Assembly: GCA_009823505.1 (NCBI GenBank)
Contig: VZQC01006876.1
Location: 726,841-790,840, forward strand
DNA length: 64,000 bases
DNA from: Rhizomys pruinosus
Taxonomy: Eukaryota; Chordata; Mammalia; Rodentia; Spalacidae
Direction: 5' to 3'
Position numbers and translations under genes: made by a program. Below, piece by piece: positions 57,700 through 64,000 of this stretch (position 1 is the first letter of the stretch; each line of letters opens with the position of its first letter). The notes beneath the pieces were generated by a model. It did no database searches. It had not been told where the DNA came from and saw only the letters and a list, made by a program, of their open reading frames with translations.

Positions 57700-58200
57700 A
57701 AAAAAAAAAACTATTACCACTGATTTGGGGATTTTATGTTTTGCTTAAGAGACAATTCTTCAAATTCATATGACTATTCTTCCAGAGATTTCTGTACATG
57801 TTTGAAGCATCACCCTTCACATTTGTATTTTTCATTTGCTTAGGAATTAATTGTGGTTTATGGTATGAGATACAGAACCAACTTTTTTCCTATCTGAATA
57901 AGCAATTGTCTGACCCCGACCATACTTTTTTATGGTATGAGATACAGAACCAACTTTTTCCTATCTGAATAAGCAGTTGTCCGACCCCAACCACACTTGT
58001 TCAATAGCTTATTTTTTTCCTTGCTGACTTACAATACAATTGATGTAAATCAAGATCTGTGTGTTGTGGGCACATTTCTTAGCTTTGGTTTAGTCGGTTT
58101 GTTTATCCCTGGAGCCAAACATGCCATTGTAATCACAATAGTTTTGAATGAGGTTACACCTGTTAAGGCAAGTCTCTTTCCTTACATGAAAGCATTGGTC
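57700..58200 (-). repeat. ancient L1 ORF2 fragment, antisense, with a tandem duplication
   Basis: Old L1 antisense layout (TTTTTCATTTGCTTAGG, GGTATGAGATACAGAACCAA, GTTTATCCCTGGAGCC), containing a 72-bp tandem duplication at 57860-58001. Confidence 0.55.
57860..58001. repeat. 72-bp tandem duplication
   Basis: Units start ATGGTATGAGATACAGAACC at 57860 and 57932. They differ by one T and about four transitions. Confidence 0.92.
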
Positions 58201-58319
58201 TTTGGAAATTAACTTCACACTAGGTTGCTACCAAATTTTCCTTGTTTTGAGTATGGAGTATCTATAGCTAAAAATTCCTTGTAAGTGCTTCTCTTTCTTT
58301 TTGTTTGGTAGCAATGATT

Positions 58320-58441
58320 TTTCTCTTTTATTGAATTTTTTGTGATTTTTTTCATGCAATATAGTTTGATGATATTTAGGTCTGCTCCTCTCTCTGCATT
58401 CACTTCATCTGCACTATTACCCCCAACCCAATTCACTGAAC

Positions 58442-58485
<44 letters not shown>

Positions 58486-58690
58486 TTGGCCTACAGAGTC
58501 TGATTTGTGTCACCAAATGTCCATTAGTGTAGGTCCATCCACTAGGCCCATCAATAATCTCATACCTGTGACACTCTGTCTTTTCCCTTCCCATCAGTCA
58601 TCAATTGCCAAAAGTTTCTTAGGCTATATTGGGATTTCTTACCCACCTCCCTGTGTCTATGCTGGGATTTTGTTGATTTGAGCTTGAATA
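58320..58690 (-). mobile_element. L1 3' UTR, antisense, with (TA)n
   Basis: TTTATTGAATTTTTTGTGAT, GATGATATTTAGGTCTGCTC and CATCAGTCATCAATTGCC. A (TA)n run sits at 58443-58482. Confidence 0.65.
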
Positions 58691-58761
58691 GGAATTCTTT
58701 AATAAAAGAAACACTTTAGATTCAATGACAATAAGTTGAAAGTAAAATACAAGAAAAGAGG

Positions 58762-58938
58762 CCTGGGGTGAGATAGCTCAGTGGGTAGAAGCCTTGGCTG
58801 TAAAAGCCTGATGACCTGAGCTTGATCCCAAGATCCTACAGTGGAAGGGGAGAACTGGACACTGAAAGTTGTCCTCTGATCTTCACAAGCACACCTTGGC
58901 ACTTAGCCTTCCTGACTACACAAACACACACAAATAAA
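58762..58938 (+). repeat. tRNA-derived rodent SINE
   Basis: GGGGTGAGATAGCTCAGTGG, AGCCTGATGACCTGAGCTTG, GAACTGGACACTGAAAGTTG and GTCCTCTGATCTTCACAAGC, then AAATAAATGA. Confidence 0.7.
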
Positions 58939-58939
58939 T

Positions 58940-59050
58940 GACTGGCTAGGACTTAGATGATGTAATGCATGAGCTCTGATAAGGGATCCTAGGGGATCAG
59001 GGGTAAATTTGATTAGGATCCATTGTATGAAATGTACAAATATGATTTTC
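58940..59050 (+). mobile_element. L1 3' end, short
   Basis: GACTGGCTAGGACTTAGATG, ATGTAATGCATGAGCTCTG and GTAAATTTGATTAGGATCC match the last ~110 bp of the L1 3' UTR at 60860-60965. Confidence 0.72.
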
Positions 59051-59540
59051 AGCTAAAAATGACAAATGAGTCATTATCAAGTAAACATTAACAATTTAAT
59101 ACAGCAACCTGATAACCAAGACTCCTAATGAACTCATGGGTGGGTAGGGGATACAACATGGATGCACGGACACAAACATGACTCATTCCCTGGGTGGTAC
59201 AGGACCTGATAATAAACCATTTTATCTTGCTACTTCAAGTCACATGCAGTTTTAAACTTTGAGCTGTTTATTTATGAAATTTTCCATTTAACTTTTTGTA
59301 ACTACAGTTAATTGTAGGTAACTGAAATCTCAAAAAAGATTAAATCACAGATGAGGAAGGACTACTACACATAAATTTGACTTAATTAAAATTAAAAATT
59401 TTGTGGATGGTGGGTTGCCGGGGAAAACAAAGTGTAATGCGATGCCCCTGAGACCCCATGAGAAATGCACATACACTGTCTGAATATTGGTGCACAGGTG
59501 TACCCGGGGCTGTTCCACAAGGAACACAGTGCCAGACAGA
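59051..59540. other. unassigned sequence, possibly L1-derived at its right end
   Basis: Three overlapping minus frames of 71-84 codons (59345-59607) occupy the right half. No domain was recognised. The right end merges into the L1 3' UTR that follows. Confidence 0.35.
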
Positions 59541-59737
59541 AGACACCTCCCTTTGAGTTGTTGGAGAGAGTGATCCAAGAGACTCCCAAAATAACACAAG
59601 CGATCACAAAACCTATTGATTATCTCTAAGAACTAGAAAATAAGACCCTACAGTTCAGGACAGGACATACTTCAGGAATAGGTCATAGAGTCTTGGAGCA
59701 GGAACTGACCTGGAAGTGTTCTACTTGGAGGTTTTTT

Positions 59738-59770
<33 letters not shown>

Positions 59771-60965
59771 GTCTTTTCGAGACAGGGTCTATCCCCAGCT
59801 GTTCTGGAGCTCACTCTGTAGACCAGGCTGGCCTTGAACTCACAAAGATCCACCTGCCTCTGCCTCCCCTGAGTGCTAGGATTAAAGGCGTGCACCACCA
59901 CGCCTCTTACTTGGAGTTTAGCACTCATAAACGCTAGATAATATTCACTCTGTTAAGGAGAAAAAATCAATCACATTGTAAACCAGCCCTAACGTAACAC
60001 AACCAAATGACCTGCACAGCCAAACCACCTCTACCTGTGCAGTAGGCACTTTATCTGGGGGATAATCAAGCACTTAATTGGACTTAAAACCCTCTCAAAG
60101 GAGGGAACTTCATGGTGGTACTCTAAACACTAGCCAAACCAGACTGAGAGCACTAGATCCTAGAGAAAAACCTACCGTGTTGTTCTCTAGACAAAGAAAT
60201 TTCTTATCATACTGCTAAAATATGGAATTTTATTTACATACAAGCATACTGCCGATTCCCAGAACTAATCAGACACAGAAATTATACATCTGAAAGATAC
60301 CTAATCCTAGAAGACACATCCACAGTTGAACCTCTATACCTAAGACTCATGGAACTTCATGAATGAGGGAAATGAATATATCCCTCAATTCTCACCAGTG
60401 AAGCTTCCTTATACAGTAGAGAGCAATGCACACAGAAGGCCACAACTGGCCAACTTTCAGAGAATGAGCACCTCCAGAGTGTGTATCCCTGGATAAGACT
60501 CCTGTATTAAGCCTCACCTACTCACAGCTCAGAGATCATTGTGGAAGAAGGAACAGAAAGATTGTAAGAGCCAACGACGGTGCATGAACATAGGGAAGCC
60601 AAGGTTTACAGACTGCTGGAAGCTTTCACAAGTGAACTTATGGCAATGTTGGCATCAGGCACGGGACCCATGCCAACTCAGACATTGTCTCAGAGTGGAG
60701 CAAGAGAACTAGGTAGAGGACTGGCTCTGGACTGAGAACTACTGGAAACTGATTAATGCTGGGTGAGGAAGAGTATGTCTCACTTAAGATTTCTACATGT
60801 GCTGACTAGATTATGGTGGATGAATTTCCACAGAAGGACACCTGGGTTCAAAAGCTTGACTGGCTAGGACTTAACTTGGATGATGTAATGCATGAGTCTG
60901 AGAAGGGGGTGGTATTGGGGGCTAAATTTGATAGGAACCATTATATGAACGTACAAATGCTTCAA
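59540..60965 (+). mobile_element. Lx-type L1 3' UTR, sense, about 1.4 kb
   Basis: Ordered landmarks: GATCCAAGAGACTCCC (59571-59586), CTCTGGACTGAGAACTACTG (about 60725-60744), GATTAATGCTGGGTGAGGAA, GATTATGGTGGATGAATTTC, AAGCTTGACTGGCTAGGACT, GATGATGTAATGCATGAG and a terminal CTTCAATTAAAA. A B1 (59731-59907) interrupts it. Confidence 0.78.
59731..59907 (-). repeat. B1 SINE with 9-bp TSD
   Basis: Long poly(T), TTTCGAGACAGGGTCTA, CAGGCTGGCCTTGAACTCAC and AAGGCGTGCACCACCACGCC. TSD tacttggag at 59722-59730 and 59908-59916. Confidence 0.93.
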
Positions 60966-60969
60966 TTAA

Positions 60970-61330
60970 AATGGTGTGAAACTACAACATTATAGATGGA
61001 CACTCTTTGATCAACTTGAATTGAACATACAAGCCCCCCCCCTTTCAGGATGTGGGGGACCAATGCAGCTGTGTGGGTTTGGCACAACTGCTTGCAAATT
61101 GGTTTTACATGAAGGATGCTGTACTCACAAATTTCACCTATTGTTAAAAAAAATGAAAAACAAAACAAAAACAAAAAAGCAGAGAAGATGCAGAAAACTT
61201 ACGCAGAATGCATGATCTGGGAGGGGTAGGGGTGGTGTTGGGGGGGAAGGGAAGGGGATATATGCCTGAACTGAATTGGAAAATGATGTATGAAATACAC
61301 AAAGCATCAATAAAAATAAATTAAAAAAAA
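60970..61330 (+). repeat. unclassified interspersed repeat (family X), copy 4
   Basis: Starts within the family at GTGTGAAACTACAACATTAT. It then follows copy 2 closely: GCTTGCAAATTGGTTTTACA, ACAAAACAAAAACAAAAAAGC, GGGAAGGGGATATATGCC, ATGATGTATGAAATACACAA and an A-rich tail. Confidence 0.8.
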
Positions 61331-61426
61331 TAATAAAGTAGAGAGCCATCGGGCTGTGTAAGCTTCAAGCCCAGATCCTCTAGAGATTTCACCACTGGAA
61401 TACAAGAAAGAAATAAATCCCTTACA

Positions 61427-61444
61427 ACACACACACACACACAC
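61427..61444. repeat. short (CA)n
   Basis: About nine CA units. Confidence 0.85.
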
Positions 61445-61449
61445 AAAAA

Positions 61450-61920
61450 AAATTTTAAATAAATATTATGATTTCAGCTAAAAATGCCTTTTGTGTACAC
61501 AAAGATTCAATGAAAGTATACAAAAAACATAAAATTTTAATTTTGATAAAATCATAAAACATTCAAAAAATTAAAAAAATTTATACAATTAGTACCATTA
61601 AAATTTTACCAGTAAATTTTAAAAGAACTGTGTAGTATTTGATAAGTTATTTGTAAATCATGTAATCCAGATTATATAAAATCTCCTATAACCTAATATT
61701 AAAAATTAAACCAAAGTGATTTTTAAGTGGGCAAAGAATTTGAACACACATAAATATCAATTAACATAGAAAGATAACATTCACATTAGAAAACCAGAAA
61801 GCTACAGGGTAGTACCACTTCATACTCAAGGATGTATGTAATAAAAAAGAAATAATATCGAGTGCTGTCAAGGAGGTGAAGGGAACAGAAACTTCATGCA
61901 GTGCTATGTGTATAAACTAG
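61450..61920. other. unassigned AT-rich sequence
   Basis: Very AT-rich, no open frame of note and no nameable repeat. A degraded L1 origin is possible but not shown. Confidence 0.35.
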
Positions 61921-61931
61921 AATAGCTGTTT

Positions 61932-62147
61932 CAGGGCTGGAGAGATGGCTCAGTAGTTAAGAGCACCAAATGCCCTTGCAGAGGACCTGGGTTCAATTCC
62001 CAGCCCCCACATGGTGGCTAAGAACCGTCTTTAATTCCAGTTCCAGGCGAATCCGACACCCTCTTCTGACCTCTGCAGCATTACGCAACACAGGTACATC
62101 AACCTACATGCAGATAGTACACACATACACATAAACAGCTACTAGTG
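61932..62147 (+). repeat. B2 SINE with 9-bp TSD and no A tail
   Basis: AGGGCTGGAGAGATGGCTCAG head, GGTTCAATTCCCAGCCCCC, CAGTTCCAGGCGAATCCG and ACACATACACATAAACAG end. TSD tagctgttt at 61923-61931 and 62148-62156. The usual A-rich tail is missing. Confidence 0.88.
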
Positions 62148-62159
62148 TAGCTGTTTTGA

Positions 62160-62780
62160 AAAATTATTTGGCAAGTTTTTCATAAAGCTAAACATGTAAC
62201 TATCTTAAGACCTGGCAATGCTACAAGCTAAATATATAAATATAAAACAAACATGAGCATCCTTTACATGATACATGTCTTTAGATATGTATAGATATAA
62301 AGATTCCCCACATAAAACTAATATGTTAATTTTCACAAAAGCATTATTTTTAGCAGCACAGAAGTTGCAATAACCCAAATAATTATCAGACAATGATTAG
62401 ATTAATAAAATCAATTTATTTGACCACAGAATATTACTTAACAATATTACTAGGATGAGGGACTAATATAGGCCACAAATAGATAAATCTCGTGCAGGGT
62501 TAAGAAATCAATTCTACCACCAATGTTGCGTGATTACATCTATATGACATCTCCAGAGAGGTACCCAGAGAGCCAGGAGAGCAGTGGTTGCAGAAAACTG
62601 ATGTGATTTAATGAGGGGCGGGGCATGACTGCTCACACCTTCAAGGTTTCGTATTAGGACGATGATAATGCTGAGGAACTAGACAGTGACAATTGCACTG
62701 TTAGCGAATATGCAACGCTCACTCAGTTGTCTATTAGTGGACCTTACGGTATTTGAATTATATATTTTTATTTGAACAAT
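62160..62780. other. unassigned sequence
   Basis: AT-rich, no gene and no nameable repeat. Confidence 0.4.
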
Positions 62781-62784
62781 CAAC

Positions 62785-62895
62785 TTTTAATACTCAGGAA
62801 GCAGAAACAGAAGGATCACAAATTCAAGGCCGGCATTTGCTACACATAAATTTCCAAGCCAGCCTGCGCTGTGTGACGCCTTGTCTCCACAAGAA
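62785..62895 (+). repeat. old B1-like SINE
   Basis: TAATACTCAGGAAGCAGAAA, AATTCAAGGCCGGCATTTGC and CCAGCCTGCGCTGTG...CTTGTCTC keep the B1 order with strong divergence. Confidence 0.6.
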
Positions 62896-62899
62896 AAGC

Positions 62900-63290
62900 A
62901 AAGTCTGCTTTGGGCTTAATGGTCTCTAGATTGTGTTTGGTTTCTTTCACAGCTTTCTATTGTTATCCTCACTTTAACATTCTTTTTCTAGTTCCTTAAA
63001 TCATAAATCTAGTTCATTACTTTAAGCTCTCATTATTTCCTAATGTTAACATTTAAGGCTCAGTATTTTCCTGTAAATACTGCTTCGGCTATTACCTACA
63101 CATCATAGTGGTTAATATTTTAATTGTCACAGTTCTGAATACACTCTAATTTTCCTCATTATTTATTCTTTCACTCATGAGTTGCTAAAAATGAGTTTTA
63201 AACATCTGAGCATATAGCCTTTCCCCATTATTAGTAATGCTTGATTTTTAACCTAATTGAAATTTTGTCAGAGAATGCAGTTTGTGGACT
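62900..63290. other. unassigned sequence
   Basis: AT-rich, possibly old L1 (TTTTCCTGTAAATACTGCTT). Not secure. Confidence 0.35.
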
Positions 63291-63292
63291 AT

Positions 63293-63500
63293 TGTTTTAG
63301 TCAGCTCTTTGCTGTTATAAGCTGTTCTAAAACATCAGGTGTTTGCACTCACACAAAAAGTGTATTTGTCACATAAAGCAATGATTAGCAAACTTCCTGG
63401 GTGGCTTTTCTCCAAGCCACAACCCAGGGATCTAAGCAGTATCTATCTGGTAACTGTTATCCCAAATGTCATAGAACATTTAGAGCTGGCTGAGAGGGGG
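63293..63500. repeat. possible old LTR-like repeat
   Basis: TTTTAGTCAGCTCTTTGCTG...CTAAAACATCAGGTG resembles the opening of old mammalian LTR-type repeats. Weak. Confidence 0.3.
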
Positions 63501-63514
63501 AGGGGAGAGGAGAA

Positions 63515-63572
63515 AGAGCAGAGACAGAGACAGAGACAGAGACAGAGACAGAGACAGAGACAGAGACAGAGA
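63515..63572. repeat. (CAGAGA)n hexanucleotide repeat
   Basis: About nine CAGAGA units. Because the unit is six bases, a Gln-Arg repeat frame stays open; this is not evidence of a gene. Confidence 0.93.
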
Positions 63573-64000
63573 GGGGTTGGGGAGAGGACCTGTATGCTGT
63601 TTTCAGACAACAGACCCAGAAGTAGCAGCATCACTTTCTCCTATGTTCCTTTTACGGAAACAAAGCTCATCCTCCCAGCTCCACACTAGGAGAGGGTAAG
63701 GTGCAGCTTAGCTGTGGATACGGAAAATGCATAGGACCCTGTGGCTTCAGGCTCATCTTTGCCAGTATCCTTTTTTTGAAATATGTTAAGGACAATTATG
63801 GAGCTTAGCCACCGGAGAACTCCATGTATTTTATGTTTCCTTGAAAACTGTATATACACTGCACCTGCTGAATAGTGTTCCATCGACGTTTATCCAGTTC
63901 TTTTCAGACAGCCTACATTCATACCGGTGTTCCTCAGGTGCTTGATTTATACAGAGAAAAATGCTGCACCCTCCCACTTTTGTAGTAAATGTTTTGCATT
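63573..64000. other. unassigned sequence, right end possibly ancient L1
   Basis: The stretch 63866-63985 (GCTGAATAGTGTTCCATCG, TTTATCCAGTTC, GCTTGATTTATACAGAG) loosely follows the antisense L1 'tide mark' text. The rest is unassigned. Confidence 0.3.

Noticed and set aside
63339..63689. Gln-Arg repeat protein
   Set aside because: Product of a (CAGAGA)n hexanucleotide; both strands show matching repeat frames.

Overview
The window looks like gene-poor, AT-rich chromosomal DNA from a muroid rodent. It is full of B1 and B2 SINEs, ID/B4-type SINEs and Lx-type L1 ends, over an older mammalian layer of MIR, L2, MER5A and ancient L1. The B2 copies differ from the Mus and Rattus consensus as I remember it, so a muroid other than mouse or rat is more likely. 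The sequence alone does not fix the species. Repeat family names are from memory of consensus sequences, not from a search.

The only convincing host gene is a piece of HSD11B2 (11-beta-hydroxysteroid dehydrogenase type 2) at 14781-15524, + strand. Exons 2, 3 and most of 4 are present, with intact splice sites and reading frame. The homology stops at the single N of the window (15525). Exons 1 and 5 are absent. In other mammals this gene lies in gene-dense, GC-rich DNA, so its presence here is best read as an assembly join or a partial duplication until tested.

Layout: 1-5.8 kb holds old LTR and L1 pieces, then a nested stack (old LTR-like repeat, containing an ERV-type LTR, containing a 3'-truncated L1). 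5.8-14.3 kb holds simple repeats, L1 3' UTRs, a cluster of three B2s and several B1s. 14.3-15.5 kb is the HSD11B2 island. 15.5-24 kb holds unassigned DNA, L1 3' ends and SINEs. 24-31 kb holds a B2-B1 chimera, a long L2, and a B2 and B1 inserted at the same site. 31-37 kb is mostly unassigned with SINEs. 37.3-38.4 kb holds a B4/RSINE1-type SINE running into a 44-bp minisatellite. 38.4-46 kb holds L2, B2 pairs, a rearranged L1, MIRs with a very short SINE, and a three-level nest (MER5A > B2 > solo LTR). 46-64 kb is SINEs and L1, including an inverted L1 and a long L1 ORF2 remnant.

No operon, CRISPR array, ncRNA gene or intact mobile-element coding gene was found. The most informative signals are retrotransposition events whose history can be read from target-site duplications (TSDs): the B2-B1 chimera, the 47-nt mini-SINE, the L1 without a tail, the repeated use of single target sites, and the nested stacks. 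I did not find a new biological system that I could defend beyond these.
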